Below, in pieces: positions 23,642 through 32,772 of a DNA stretch of 44,645 nt. The notes beneath the pieces were generated by a model. That model was not told the DNA's origin. It worked only from the letters and a program-made list of their open reading frames with translations, and ran no database searches. Position numbers and translations under genes: made by a program. The DNA comes from Clostridia bacterium (GTDB taxonomy: Bacteria > Bacillota > Clostridia > Christensenellales > Aristaeellaceae). Each line of letters opens with the position of its first letter. Positions within the stretch are counted from its first letter, which is position 1. The stretch covers positions 1,483 to 46,127 of the forward strand of contig JAUNJB010000004.1 in assembly GCA_030535375.1 (NCBI GenBank). Direction: 5' to 3'.

Positions 23642-25117
23642 ATGAAAAAACTCACCGATAAAACCACCCTCATGCGTGTGCTGGCCCTCTCCCTGCTGTT
23701 CCTGTTCGCCGCGCACGCCTTCTGCTTCTTTAATCTCACCTACTCGGGCCCGTCCGTGATGATCAACGTGAGCTCGGGAAGCGAAGCGCAGACAGCGGGC
23801 GGACAATATCTTCAGCCCTTTTACTGGCGCGTGCGCGGAACCGTCTCCTCGCCGCTTTGGGTGGGCATCCTCAGCGCGCTGTATCTGACGGGGACGGCCG
23901 CACTGGTCGCGCGCCTGCTCGGCTTCGATCATCCCCTCGCGCTCTTCGCGCTCTGCGGCACGCTGATGCTCGGCCCGGCCGTCACGTCGCTGTGCGCGGC
24001 ATCGCTGCACACGGCGGATGCCTGCTTCCTGGCCGCTCTGCTGATCACGGCGGGCGTGACGTGCAGCCTGCGCGTCCGCCGCATCGCCGCATTGCCGGTG
24101 GGCGCGGCGCTGATCGCGGCATCCCTGGCGCTCGATTCCTCCTGCCTGTCCTTCGGCACGGCACTCGCGCTGATTGCGCTCGCCCAGGATGCGCTCCACG
24201 GCAAGCCGGGCAAAGACATCCTCCTGCGCGGCGCGATGACCGCGGGTGCGCTCGCCGCGGGCGCAGCATGCTTCTTCGCCGGTTACGCATTCATGCTCAG
24301 CCACTATGGTCTCGACCGCGAAGCGGCGCTGCAGCTTCCCGCGGGCGGCTCGCTGCCGGGCGCATGGCTTTACCCAATACGGCTTCTCTTCGCGCCGTTG
24401 ACGGCGTATCCGCACGTCAATGTCATCCTTCGGGCGCTGCTCATCCTGCTGGGCATCGCCGCGCTCGTTCTGCTCGTTCGCCGGCTCGCGCCGCAGCGCA
24501 CCGCCGTGCTGTGCGCCATCGCGCTGCTCATGCCGCTCGCCGTCAATCTTCCCGTCTATGCGCGCAGCGCGCCCGAACAGACGCGCCTCGCCTACTGTCT
24601 GCTGGATGTCTTTCTGATCATGCTTTTGCAAAACGCCTGCGCTGCGCTTTCCCCGGCGAAGCCCGTTCAGCGCGCGGCGGCAGGCGCGTTCGGCGTGCTG
24701 TTCCTGGGCAGCATCGTCTTTTCCAATCAGGTATACCTCAAAAAGAATCTGGAGTTCCAGTCCACCCTCTCCGTGATGACCCGCGTGCTCAGCCGCATAG
24801 AGCAGACGGAGGGATACATGCCCGGCAGCACGCCGGTTGCCATCGTCGGCACGCTGGAGGATTCCGTGCTCTCCGTGCCTCACGAGGGCTTTGAGCACCT
24901 GGCCGCGCTGGATGCCGCCGCCGGCAATTACGCCGCCTCCTCGCAGTCGGAGAACATCTGGTATACGTGGCAGATCATGGGCTACCCGCTCAACTTCATC
25001 AGCACCTATGATCAATCGCTGCTTGAGCAGCGGGAGGACGTGCAGACCATGCCCGCCTTCCCCGCCGCAGGCTGCTGCCGGATGGTGGACGGCACGCTCG
25101 TCGTCAAGCTGTCCTAA
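23642..25117 (+). CDS. GtrII-like multispanning membrane glycosyltransferase (copy 2)
   Basis: A 491-residue membrane protein of the same plan as the preceding gene. Shared landmarks include QYLQPFYWRVRGTVSSPLWVG near the N-terminus, the juxtamembrane INxSNQ-type segment (here VFSNQVYLKKNLEFQST), the 'IEQTEGYMPGSTPVAIVGTLE' motif, and an ending similar to copy 1 (MPAFPAAGCCRMVDGTLVVKLS). The acceptor and donor are unknown; a polyprenyl-phosphate sugar donor is expected for the family. ATG 23642 has GAAGGAG at 23628-23634. It lies 61 bp after copy 1, so the pair arose by tandem duplication and later divergence and is likely co-transcribed. Confidence 0.82.
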   Translation: MKKLTDKTTLMRVLALSLLFLFAAHAFCFFNLTYSGPSVMINVSSGSEAQTAGGQYLQPFYWRVRGTVSSPLWVGILSALYLTGTAALVARLLGFDHPLALFALCGTLMLGPAVTSLCAASLHTADACFLAALLITAGVTCSLRVRRIAALPVGAALIAASLALDSSCLSFGTALALIALAQDALHGKPGKDILLRGAMTAGALAAGAACFFAGYAFMLSHYGLDREAALQLPAGGSLPGAWLYPIRLLFAPLTAYPHVNVILRALLILLGIAALVLLVRRLAPQRTAVLCAIALLMPLAVNLPVYARSAPEQTRLAYCLLDVFLIMLLQNACAALSPAKPVQRAAAGAFGVLFLGSIVFSNQVYLKKNLEFQSTLSVMTRVLSRIEQTEGYMPGSTPVAIVGTLEDSVLSVPHEGFEHLAALDAAAGNYAASSQSENIWYTWQIMGYPLNFISTYDQSLLEQREDVQTMPAFPAAGCCRMVDGTLVVKLS

Positions 25118-25152
25118 ATTTGCGCGGATGGGGTGCATCCCGCAGCGGAATA

Positions 25153-25161
25153 TGCTATAAT
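25153..25161 (+). promoter_or_regulatory. Extended -10 promoter of the FAD oxidoreductase
   Basis: TGCTATAAT combines a TGN extension with a perfect TATAAT, 66 bp before the start. The -35 region is poor. It follows the second GtrII gene and suggests a separate transcript. Confidence 0.6.
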
Positions 25162-25226
25162 AAGCAATACTACATTCACCCGTTCGCGGGTTACCGCGAC
25201 GATCCTATGCAAAGGAATCAGCCTTC

Positions 25227-26792
25227 ATGAAACATATCGTCATCATCGGCGCGGGCCCCGCGGGGCTGACGGCCGCATACGAGCTGCTGCGCACGCCCGG
25301 CGAATACCAGGTCACCGTACTGGAGGAAAGCCGGGCCATCGGCGGCATCTCCCGCACCGTGCGCCATAACGGCAACCGCATGGACATCGGCGGACACCGC
25401 TTTTTCTCCAAGGATGAGCGCGTCAACGAATGGTGGAACAGCATCTTCCCCGATCAGGGCGCGCCCTCGATGGACGACAAGCGCCTCGGCCGGCAGATGC
25501 CGCTTTGCGCGGGCGGCCCCGATCCCGAGAAGGAGGACGAGGTCATGCTCATGCGCCACCGCGTCTCCCGCATCTATTACGGGCACCACTTCTTCGATTA
25601 CCCGATCAAGATGAGCGTTTCCATGATCCGCAATATGGGCTTTGCATCCACAATCAAGGCCGGATGCAGCTATCTGCTCTCCTGCGTGCACAAGCTGCCC
25701 GACGATTCCCTGGAGAATTTCTACGTCAACCGCTTCGGCCGCACGCTCTATTCGATGTTCTTCGAGGGATACACAGAGAAGGTCTGGGGCCGTCATCCCA
25801 GCAAGCTGTCCGCCGATTGGGGCGCGCAGCGCGTCAAAGGGCTGTCCATCCGCGCGATTCTCGGCGATATGATCCGCAAAGCGCTGCCCTCGCGCGGCGG
25901 GGACAAGGAGGTCGAAACCTCCCTGATCGAAAAATTCCGCTATCCCAAGTTTGGCCCCGGCCAGCTGTGGGAGGCCGTCGCCGAGCGCATCCGGGCGCAG
26001 GGCGGCGAGGTGCGCATGGGCTGCCGCGTCACCGGCATCAGCACGCAGGACGGCATCGTCACGGGGGTCGCCTATGAGCAGGATAGCGATACCCGAGAAA
26101 TGTCTGCGGACATCGTCATCAGCTCTATGCCCGTCAAGGATCTTGTGCGCGGCATCGCGGACGCGCCGCAGGCCATGCGGGAGATCGCGGAGGGGCTGCC
26201 CTATCGCGACTTCGTGACCGTCGGCCTGCTCGTCGACCGGCTGAACCTCAGAAACAGGACATCCATCAGGACGCTCGGCGATATCGTACCGGACTGCTGG
26301 ATCTACGTTCAGGACGCGGGCGTTCAGATGGGCCGCATCCAGATTTTCAACAATTGGTCGCCCTACATGGTGCGCGATCCGGAGCACACGGTCTGGATCG
26401 GTCTTGAATACTTCTGCACGGAAGGCGACGCCATGTGGACCATGAGCGAGGAGCAGTGGATCGCCAAAGCGCGGGATGAGCTCGTCGCCATGGGCGTGCT
26501 CAACGCACAGGAAGCCGTCCGCGATGCGCACGTCGAGCGCGTCAAAAAGGCATATCCCTCCTACTTTGACACCTACGAGCGCATGGATGAGCTGCGCGAG
26601 TACCTGAATACATTCCCCAATCTTTACTGTGTCGGCCGCAATGGCCAGCACCGCTACAACAACATGGATCACTCCATGGCAACCTCCTTTGAGGCCGTGC
26701 GCAACATCCGCGAGGGCATCACGGACAAGCAGAACGTCTGGAATGTCAACACAGAAAAGAGCTATCACGAGGAAAAGGACGCATCGCTATGA
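25227..26792 (+). CDS. FAD-dependent oxidoreductase (UDP-galactopyranose mutase / protoporphyrinogen oxidase-like)
   Basis: A 521-residue flavoprotein. The N-terminal dinucleotide-binding loop is textbook ([19 protein letters not shown]), followed by [15 protein letters not shown] and [14 protein letters not shown], which belong to the NAD(P)-binding-8/amine-oxidase group that includes UDP-galactopyranose mutase-like proteins. Near the C-terminus [22 protein letters not shown] is the second flavin-binding motif. Such proteins often sit in polysaccharide clusters, but the reaction here is unknown. AAAGGAA precedes the ATG. Its stop overlaps the start of the GNAT gene by 4 bp (ATGA), so the two are translationally coupled. 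Confidence 0.88.
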   Translation: MKHIVIIGAGPAGLTAAYELLRTPGEYQVTVLEESRAIGGISRTVRHNGNRMDIGGHRFFSKDERVNEWWNSIFPDQGAPSMDDKRLGRQMPLCAGGPDPEKEDEVMLMRHRVSRIYYGHHFFDYPIKMSVSMIRNMGFASTIKAGCSYLLSCVHKLPDDSLENFYVNRFGRTLYSMFFEGYTEKVWGRHPSKLSADWGAQRVKGLSIRAILGDMIRKALPSRGGDKEVETSLIEKFRYPKFGPGQLWEAVAERIRAQGGEVRMGCRVTGISTQDGIVTGVAYEQDSDTREMSADIVISSMPVKDLVRGIADAPQAMREIAEGLPYRDFVTVGLLVDRLNLRNRTSIRTLGDIVPDCWIYVQDAGVQMGRIQIFNNWSPYMVRDPEHTVWIGLEYFCTEGDAMWTMSEEQWIAKARDELVAMGVLNAQEAVRDAHVERVKKAYPSYFDTYERMDELREYLNTFPNLYCVGRNGQHRYNNMDHSMATSFEAVRNIREGITDKQNVWNVNTEKSYHEEKDASL

Positions 26793-27352
26793 CATCCGCA
26801 CTTGAACTCATCCGCTGCCGTGACCCCCATCATCCGCTGATGCAGCAGGCCATGACGCTCTACCGCTCCAGCTTTCCGCAGCACGAGCTGCGCTTGTGGC
26901 CGGATCAGGAGGACGCCCTGCAGGAGGATGCCTACCACTTCGAATTCGCCATGCTGGATGGCCGGCTGGCCGGGCTCATCCTGTATTGGACGCTGGGCGA
27001 TATGCTCTACATCGAGCATTTCTGCGTGATGCCCGCGCTGCGCGGCCGGGGCATCGGCCAGAGGATTCTCGCCCTGCTCGCCAGGCAGGGCAGGCTCACC
27101 GTGCTGGAGATCGATCCGCCGGTGGATGCGCTTTCCATTCGCCGCAAGGGCTTCTATGAGCGCTGCGGCTATGTCGCCAATCCGTTTTCGCACGTGCATC
27201 CCCCTTATCAGACGGCATACGCCGGGCATGAGCTGGTGCTCATGAGCCATCCGTGCGCCATCAGCGAGGCGGAATTTGATGCGTTCACGCGGGGACTGCG
27301 CGAAGACGTCATGCGCTTCAGCGAAGGGCGGCGGGGCGGCCCGTCCCGCTGA
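26789..27352 (+). CDS. GNAT family N-acetyltransferase
   Basis: A 187-residue GNAT-fold protein. The acetyl-CoA loop is visible as [20 protein letters not shown], preceded by the beta strands [21 protein letters not shown] and followed by [24 protein letters not shown], the usual Tyr-containing segment. It would acetylate an amine on a small molecule or protein; the acceptor is unknown. Start ATG overlaps the stop of the FAD oxidoreductase by 4 bp, indicating a shared transcript and perhaps a shared pathway. Confidence 0.9.
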   Translation: MTSALELIRCRDPHHPLMQQAMTLYRSSFPQHELRLWPDQEDALQEDAYHFEFAMLDGRLAGLILYWTLGDMLYIEHFCVMPALRGRGIGQRILALLARQGRLTVLEIDPPVDALSIRRKGFYERCGYVANPFSHVHPPYQTAYAGHELVLMSHPCAISEAEFDAFTRGLREDVMRFSEGRRGGPSR

Positions 27353-27529
27353 CCGTCGAACCGCGTGCGAAGAAAGCTCTCCCGTCCTCATCTCTTCGGG
27401 CCAACCGTCCGGATGAGACAGCGAACAGCGCATTTTATCTATGCCGATGTCCTTGGAAACCACAAATGCTTCGTTTTTTCTTAGAACATCCGGACGCTTC
27501 GCCTGACGGCCCCTCGATTTGTCAGACAG

Positions 27530-27563
27530 AAGCATCCCTGCCATCCAGGGCAGAAGGATGCTT
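27530..27563 (+). terminator. Terminator of the FAD oxidoreductase-GNAT operon
   Basis: AAGCATCC (27530-27537) pairs with GGATGCTT (27556-27563) and an inner CTGCC/GGCAG stem, followed by TTCT. Confidence 0.6.
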
Positions 27564-27618
27564 TTCTAATCATTGATTATAATTCCTCACCCCTTTCGGG
27601 GAAAAGCCTTATCAACGC

Positions 27619-27653
27619 ATTGAGGACCCCGGCCGAACGCCGGAGTCCTCAAT
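27619..27653. terminator. Strong symmetric hairpin in the spacer
   Basis: ATTGAGGAC (27619-27627) pairs perfectly with GTCCTCAAT (27645-27653), with an inner CCGG/CCGG stem. It could terminate in either direction. Confidence 0.5.
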
Positions 27654-27761
27654 TTATCAACGCAAGCACCGCTGTTCTCCCATAGAAGAGGGCACTTTTC
27701 TAACCATTGATTGGAATTTTTCTCTTCTTTCCGGAAGAACCACCTTTTGTCGATGCACCGC

Positions 27762-27791
27762 GGACTCCGGCTGATGCCGGCGTCCTTTTTT
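27762..27791 (+). terminator. Intrinsic terminator facing the pyrG 3' end
   Basis: GGAC-T-CCGGC (27762-27771), loop TGAT, GCCGG-C-GTCC (27776-27785), then six T residues. It would stop plus-strand transcripts before they run antisense into pyrG. Confidence 0.65.
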
Positions 27792-27800
27792 CTTGTTTGA

Positions 27801-29411
27801 TCATTTCTGCTGATACGCCAGCGCCGCGCCGACAAAATCCCTGAACAGCGGATGCGGACGGTTGGGCCGGCTCTTGAGCTCGGGGTGGTACTGAACGCCC
27901 ACAAACCAGGGATGCTCCGGCAGCTCGACAATCTCCACCAGATCGCGGTCCGGGTTGATGCCGCCGATGCGCATGCCCGCGCTCACAAACTTATCCCGAT
28001 ATACGTTGTTGAACTCATAGCGGTGGCGATGGCGCTCAAAGATGTGCTCCTCCCCGTAGGCCGCGTAGGCGCGGGAGTCCGTGCTCAGGCGGCAGGGATA
28101 CTTGCCCAGGCGCATGGTGCCGCCCTTCTCATCGATATTCTGCTGATCCGGCATCAGATCGATGACCGGATAGGTCGTATTCGGATCGACCTCGCTGGTA
28201 TGCGCGCCCGTCAGGCCGAGCACGTGACGGGCGTATTCCACCACGGCCATCTGCATGCCCAGGCAAATGCCGAAGAACGGCACGTTGTTCTCGCGCGCAT
28301 ACTGCACCGCCGCAATCTTCCCCTCCAGGCCGCGCTCGCCAAAGCCGCCCGGCACCAGCACGCCCGAGCAGCCGGCCAGCCTCTCGCGGACGTTTTCGGG
28401 CGTCACGCCCTCGGCCGCGACCCACTCAACATGCACCTTCGCATGATGGAAGATGCCGCCGTGGGTGAGCGCCTCGACGATGGAAATGTAAGCGTCCGGC
28501 AGTTCGACATATTTGCCGACGATCGCGATGCGCACATCGCGCTGCGGCGTCATCAGGCGCTCGACCATCTCCCGCCACTCATCGATGTTGGCCTCGGGGG
28601 CGTCGATGCCCAGCAGGCGGCAGACGCAGGCATCCATCCCCTCCTCATGGACCATCAGAGGCACCTCGTAGATGCTCCTGGCGTTGAGGTTTTCAAACAC
28701 GCAATCCCCGGGGATGTTGCAGAACATGCCGATCTTCGCGCGCACATCGCGCGGGATGGGCTTTTCGCTGCGGCAGACGAGGATATCCGGCTGGATGCCC
28801 AAGCCGGTCAGCTCCTTGACGGAATGCTGCGTGGGCTTGGTCTTCAGCTCCCCCGCAGCAGAGATGTAGGGCACAAGCGTCACATGGATATAGAGCACGT
28901 TCTCACGGCCGACCTCGCTGCGCAGCTGACGGGCCGCCTCCAGGAAGGGAAGGCTCTCAATATCGCCGACGGTGCCTCCGATCTCGGTGATCACGACGTC
29001 CGGTGCGTTCTCGCTGAGCGAAACCTCCAGCATGCGGCGCTTGATCTCATTGGTGATGTGCGGGATGACCTGGATCGTCGCGCCCAGATACTCGCCCTTG
29101 CGCTCGCGGGAGATGACCGTCCAGTACACGCGGCCGCTGGTCACATTGGCCGCCTGGGTGAGCGACTCATCGATGAATCGCTCATAGTGGCCCAGATCGA
29201 GATCCGTCTCCGCGCCGTCATCGGTGACGAAGACCTCGCCGTGCTGATAGGGATTCATCGTCCCGGGATCGACGTTGATATAGGGGTCGAACTTCTGAAT
29301 GGATACCTTGAGGCCCCGGTTCTTGAGCAGACGGCCCAGGGACGCCGCCGTGATGCCCTTGCCCAGGGACGACACGACGCCGCCCGTCACAAAAATGAAC
29401 TTCGTGTGCAT
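27801..29411 (-). CDS. pyrG: CTP synthase
   Basis: A 536-residue glutamine amidotransferase that aminates UTP to CTP using ATP and glutamine. The N-terminal synthetase domain starts [27 protein letters not shown], with [41 protein letters not shown] following. The C-terminal class I glutaminase domain has PGGFGERG, the nucleophile in FFGICLGMQ and the His/Glu pair in [11 protein letters not shown]. Length is normal and the gene is intact. GGAAGG precedes the ATG. A sigma-A promoter lies upstream; the initially transcribed bases are not the GGGC type used for pyrG reiterative control in some Bacillota. Confidence 0.98.
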   Translation of the reverse strand: MHTKFIFVTGGVVSSLGKGITAASLGRLLKNRGLKVSIQKFDPYINVDPGTMNPYQHGEVFVTDDGAETDLDLGHYERFIDESLTQAANVTSGRVYWTVISRERKGEYLGATIQVIPHITNEIKRRMLEVSLSENAPDVVITEIGGTVGDIESLPFLEAARQLRSEVGRENVLYIHVTLVPYISAAGELKTKPTQHSVKELTGLGIQPDILVCRSEKPIPRDVRAKIGMFCNIPGDCVFENLNARSIYEVPLMVHEEGMDACVCRLLGIDAPEANIDEWREMVERLMTPQRDVRIAIVGKYVELPDAYISIVEALTHGGIFHHAKVHVEWVAAEGVTPENVRERLAGCSGVLVPGGFGERGLEGKIAAVQYARENNVPFFGICLGMQMAVVEYARHVLGLTGAHTSEVDPNTTYPVIDLMPDQQNIDEKGGTMRLGKYPCRLSTDSRAYAAYGEEHIFERHRHRYEFNNVYRDKFVSAGMRIGGINPDRDLVEIVELPEHPWFVGVQYHPELKSRPNRPHPLFRDFVGAALAYQQK

Positions 29412-29463
29412 CTCGTACCTTCCTTCCGTCGATGGTCTGTTCCATGATCACAAATACTTCACC

Positions 29464-29491
29464 ATTATACCACTGCCGGGACAGATTTCAA
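29464..29491 (-). promoter_or_regulatory. pyrG promoter
   Basis: On the minus strand TTGAAA (29491-29486), 16 bp, TATAAT (29469-29464), 53 bp before the ATG. Confidence 0.7.
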
Positions 29492-29628
29492 GTATAAGTG
29501 GAGAATTTTTTAAAGCATCTTGCAGTTTTATCAACTTTTAGGATATATTATTTGATTTTTTGAATGAATCATGTGATCACCTCCCGTTTTAACCTCCTCG
29601 TGTGAGCGAATCCGGCCCCAAAATGAAA

Positions 29629-29651
29629 ATTCCCCCCGCAAGGAAGGGAAT
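29629..29651 (-). terminator. Terminator of the DUF1846 gene
   Basis: On the minus strand ATTCCC (29651-29646) pairs with GGGAAT (29634-29629), followed by TTTCATTTT. It lies just after the DUF1846 stop. Confidence 0.5.
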
Positions 29652-29661
29652 CGGTGTCTTT

Positions 29662-31146
29662 TCACTTGTGATAGAGCGTGTTCTTCTCATAGGCCGGCTC
29701 GCTGGTGAGCTGCATATCCAGGCGCTTGAAGACGCTGTCGTCCACCGTGGAGAGGATGACCGTGGAGTGCACGTCGCAGCCGCTGAGCGCGGAAAGCTGC
29801 TGCATCGCGCGCATAGCGTTTTCATCCGTCGCGGCGCTGATGGCCAGGGCGACGAGCATCTCATCCGTGTGCAGGCGCGGATTCTGGCTCTTCATATAAT
29901 CGGTCTTCAGCGTCTGGATGGTTCCGATGACCGTCGGAGAGATGAGGTTGATCTCGTCCGGAATGCCCGCCAGCACCTTGAGGGCGTTGAGCATCGCCGC
30001 GGAGGACGCGCCGAACAGATCGGTCGTCCGCCCGGTGACGATCGTGCCATCCGGCAGTTCGATAGCCGCCGCGGGCTTGCCCGTGCGCTCGGCAACCTCC
30101 ATCGCCGCAGGAACAACGGCGCGCCGCTCCGGCTCGATGTCGAGCGTGCGCATCAGCAGTTCGATCTTCTGCAGCTCGCTTTCAGAGGCAAGGCCCTGGC
30201 GCATCAGGCACGCCGTCTTGAAATAGCGGCGGATGACCTCCTGCTTTGATGCCTCGCGGCAGACCTCGTCGTCGATGATCGACATGCCCGCCATATTGAC
30301 GCCCATATCCGTCGGGCTCTTGTACACGCATTCGCCATAGATGCGTTCAAAAATGGTGCGAAGCACCGGAAAGACCTCGATATCGCGGTTGTAATTCACC
30401 GTCGTCTCTCCGTAGGCCTCCAGATGGAAGGGGTCGATCATGTTGACGTCGTTCAGATCCGCCGTGGCCGCCTCATAGGCGAGGTTGACCGGATGCTTGA
30501 GCGGCAGATTCCAAATCGGGAACGTCTCAAACTTGGCGTATCCGGCCTTGATGCCGCGCTTGTGCTCGTGATAGAGCTGGGACATGCAGGTCGCCATCTT
30601 TCCGCTGCCCGGGCCCGGCGCCGTCACCACGATCAGCGAGCGGCTCGTCTCGATATAATCGCTGCGTCCGTAGCCCTCGTCGCTGACGACAAGGCCCAGA
30701 TCGGAGGGATAGTTGGGAATCCGGTAGAGGCGGTAGACCCTGAGCCCGAGCTTCTTCATCCGGCTCTCGAAGATGGCCGCGGATGGCTGATCGGCATACT
30801 GCGTCAGCGCGATGGAGCCCACATACAGCCCGAACCCGCGAAAGATGTCGATCAGGCGAACGACGTCGTTGTCGTACGTGATGCCCAAATCGCCGCGCCG
30901 CTTGTTCTTTTCAATGTCCCCCGCATTGATGGCAATGACAATCTCCGCCTGATCCCTGAGCTCCAGAAGCATCTTGATCTTGTTGTCCGGCGCAAATCCG
31001 GGCAGCACGCGCGACGCGTGATAGTCGTCAAACAGCTTGCCGCCAAACTCCAGATACAGCTTGCCGCCAAACTGCGCAATGCGCTCGCGTATGCGCTCCG
31101 ATTGCAGACGGATGTACTTCTGACTGTCAAAACCGACTTTCTTCAT
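29662..31146 (-). CDS. DUF1846 domain-containing protein
   Basis: A 494-residue cytoplasmic protein of the DUF1846 family, common in Bacillota and still without a firm function. It begins KKVGFDSQKYIRLQSERIRERI and carries LYLEFGGKLFDDYHASRVLPGF, characteristic of the family. A glycine-rich P-loop-like motif, TAPGPGSGKMATCMSQL, suggests nucleotide or phosphate binding. The full length agrees with family size. ATG 31146 is preferred because GGAG lies 8 nt upstream; the frame extends five codons further. It has its own promoter and terminator, so it is probably monocistronic. Confidence 0.95.
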   Translation of the reverse strand: MKKVGFDSQKYIRLQSERIRERIAQFGGKLYLEFGGKLFDDYHASRVLPGFAPDNKIKMLLELRDQAEIVIAINAGDIEKNKRRGDLGITYDNDVVRLIDIFRGFGLYVGSIALTQYADQPSAAIFESRMKKLGLRVYRLYRIPNYPSDLGLVVSDEGYGRSDYIETSRSLIVVTAPGPGSGKMATCMSQLYHEHKRGIKAGYAKFETFPIWNLPLKHPVNLAYEAATADLNDVNMIDPFHLEAYGETTVNYNRDIEVFPVLRTIFERIYGECVYKSPTDMGVNMAGMSIIDDEVCREASKQEVIRRYFKTACLMRQGLASESELQKIELLMRTLDIEPERRAVVPAAMEVAERTGKPAAAIELPDGTIVTGRTTDLFGASSAAMLNALKVLAGIPDEINLISPTVIGTIQTLKTDYMKSQNPRLHTDEMLVALAISAATDENAMRAMQQLSALSGCDVHSTVILSTVDDSVFKRLDMQLTSEPAYEKNTLYHK

Positions 31147-31231
31147 AGCTGCTTCTCCCATCTTCCGTTCTCTTCATCATTCATGTGCGCGGCAGGCGCC
31201 CACGCAGGTGCGCATGCCCAAAAACAGAATC

Positions 31232-31260
31232 AGTATAACAAAATTCGCGCGCAGTTTCAA
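31232..31260 (-). promoter_or_regulatory. Promoter of the DUF1846 gene
   Basis: On the minus strand TTGAAA (31260-31255), 17 bp, TATACT (31237-31232), 86 bp before the ATG. Confidence 0.65.
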
Positions 31261-31348
31261 GGTCTGCACGCGAAAGGAGCACAAGTTTATCCGATTCTGT
31301 CAGCGGTGTGCGCCAGGGCCGTTCCCCGGGCAGCGCCTTCGGCGCTTG

Positions 31349-32590
31349 TCAAAGGCCGATGTTCTGCGCCGCACGTCCGGCGTTCACGCCGCCAAAGACG
31401 CGCAGGCCCGGCGCGCAGCCGTCAAATGCGAAATCCGCCACACGCGTCGTCGTGGGCATTTTCACAAAGCCCAGATGCGTGCATCCAAAGAATGCCATCC
31501 GGCCCACGCTGCCCGTCCCCCACGGAAGCGTGATCTGCGTCAGATTCTCACACCCGGCGAACGCGCTGTCGCCCACGCGCTCAAGCCCCCGCTCAAACAC
31601 CGCCGACACAAGCGAACGGCAGCCGAAGAACGCGCTCTCGCCGATCTCCCGCACGCCGCTGCCCACGCTCAGGTGCGTGAGCGTTCCGCAGGCGAAGAAC
31701 GCCTTGGGCGCGATGGCCGTGATGCGCCGGCCGCACAGCTCCGTGGGAATCTCGATGCGCTCGGGCGCTTCCTCACGCGCGCCCGTCACGATCAGCGTGC
31801 CGTCCTCCGCCTCCTCCAGCCGGAGCTCCTCGTCCTCCTTCCAGCTCTGGGAGTCGAACGCCAGGGCGTTGAGCCGTGCATATTGCTGCGCCGCCGTGCC
31901 CTCCCCGCCGTACAGGCACAGCTTCTTGCCGCAGCCGAAGAACACGCCCCCGCCCAGCGAGTTCACGCTCGCAGGGATATCCACGCGCTCAAGCGCCGTG
32001 CATTTGGAAAAGCAGGAAGGGCCCAGAGCCTGAACCCCCGGCTCGATGCGCACGCGCTCAAGCGCCGTGCACTTGGCAAACGCGAGCGTGCCCACGCGCA
32101 GCACCCCGCCCGGGATGATCACACGGGAGAGACGCACGCAGCCGGAAAAGGCCATCTCCCCAATCTGGCGCAGCGCGTCCGGCAGCACCACCCGGCGCAG
32201 CGCCGAGCAGCCCTCAAACGCGCGCGGGGCAATCGCCGTCACGGGACACGCGCCCGCCTCAAACTGAATATCCAGATCGTCCGCCTGCGGATCGACGCAG
32301 CGAGCAACGGTGAGCGTGCCGTCTCCATTGTCGGCAAAATCGAGCACCCTGCGTCCGACGAGCGCATATGCCGCCTCGCTATGCGCCGAAGCGCGCGCCT
32401 CAAATGGCGCGGACGGCGCGGCGGGGGCAGGTTGCGGCTCCGCATATCCGGGCTCGTGCCCCTCCTCGCGCCACGGGCGGCGCGTCACACCCGCGATGGG
32501 CACGCTGAAGCCATCCTGATTGACCTGCCGCGCATCGTCGCGCGGACCACCGTCCGCGCTTTGCTGCCACGGTCTCCTGGAAAAACGCAT
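31349..32590 (-). CDS. BspA-type leucine-rich repeat protein without signal peptide
   Basis: A 413-residue protein. Residues ~1-70 are polar, Pro/Ala-rich and probably disordered. From ~75 on, LRR_5 (BspA/TpLRR) repeats dominate, with the unit 'I...AF.GC..L..V.LP..L..IG..AF.GC' recurring roughly every 23 residues: for example AIAPRAFEGCSALRRVVLPDALRQIGEMAFSGC and AIAPKAFFACGTLTHLSVGSGVREIGESAFFGC. A non-LRR insert (~residues 220-285) splits two repeat blocks. BspA-type proteins are usually exported; this one shows no signal peptide, membrane helix or anchor and so looks cytoplasmic. AGGAG precedes the ATG at 7 nt. Binding to protein partners is the likely role, unknown in detail. Confidence 0.88.
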   Translation of the reverse strand: MRFSRRPWQQSADGGPRDDARQVNQDGFSVPIAGVTRRPWREEGHEPGYAEPQPAPAAPSAPFEARASAHSEAAYALVGRRVLDFADNGDGTLTVARCVDPQADDLDIQFEAGACPVTAIAPRAFEGCSALRRVVLPDALRQIGEMAFSGCVRLSRVIIPGGVLRVGTLAFAKCTALERVRIEPGVQALGPSCFSKCTALERVDIPASVNSLGGGVFFGCGKKLCLYGGEGTAAQQYARLNALAFDSQSWKEDEELRLEEAEDGTLIVTGAREEAPERIEIPTELCGRRITAIAPKAFFACGTLTHLSVGSGVREIGESAFFGCRSLVSAVFERGLERVGDSAFAGCENLTQITLPWGTGSVGRMAFFGCTHLGFVKMPTTTRVADFAFDGCAPGLRVFGGVNAGRAAQNIGL

Positions 32591-32630
32591 CTTCTCTCTC
32601 CTTGGCGTCGCATTTTGTCATATCATTTTT

Positions 32631-32659
32631 ATTATAGCATCGCGCGGCGCGAATGGCAA
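32631..32659 (-). promoter_or_regulatory. Promoter of the LRR protein
   Basis: On the minus strand TTGCCA (32659-32654), 17 bp, TATAAT (32636-32631), 40 bp before the ATG. Confidence 0.7.
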
Positions 32660-32694
32660 TCCCGAGGCATCATCGTTTTTTTGTGCTCATCCCC

Positions 32695-32723
32695 TTGACA
32701 ACCCCGGCGCAATGGTGTATCAT
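32695..32723 (+). promoter_or_regulatory. Promoter of the SPFH operon
   Basis: Perfect TTGACA (32695-32700), 17 bp, TATCAT (32718-32723), 49 bp before the ATG. Confidence 0.75.
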
Positions 32724-32724
32724 G

Positions 32725-32734
32725 TTGATATCAA
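32725..32734. promoter_or_regulatory. Palindrome just downstream of the SPFH -10
   Basis: TTGATATCAA is a perfect 10-bp palindrome at the expected transcription start; a further ATATCA (32740-32745) extends the symmetry. It may be an operator for an unknown regulator. Confidence 0.4.
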
Positions 32735-32772
32735 ATCAATATCAGTCCACATTTTGAAAGGAGCTCGACTCT

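Larger units (their letters stand above)
27353..27800. repeat. Non-coding spacer with imperfect tandem hairpin repeat (~135 bp unit)
   Basis: No credible gene. Two diverged copies of a unit are visible. TTTTCTAATCATTGATTATAATT (first 20 bases shown partly; 27562-27584) recurs with three mismatches at 27696-27718, 134 bp later. Each is followed by a small TTTC-loop hairpin and then by a GGAC-N-CCGGC hairpin (27624-27648 and 27762-27785, 138 bp apart). TTATCAACGCA also repeats at 27609-27619 and 27654-27664. Its edge at 27464-27486 matches part of the spacer near 34415. Confidence 0.6.

Noticed and set aside
23573..25138. Long minus-strand frame opposite the second GtrII-like gene
   Set aside because: Reads as Arg/Glu/Gly-rich low-complexity sequence, whereas the plus strand encodes a coherent membrane protein.
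27843..29447. Long plus-strand frame opposite pyrG
   Set aside because: Antisense shadow of an unmistakable CTP synthase; high GC keeps the opposite frame open.
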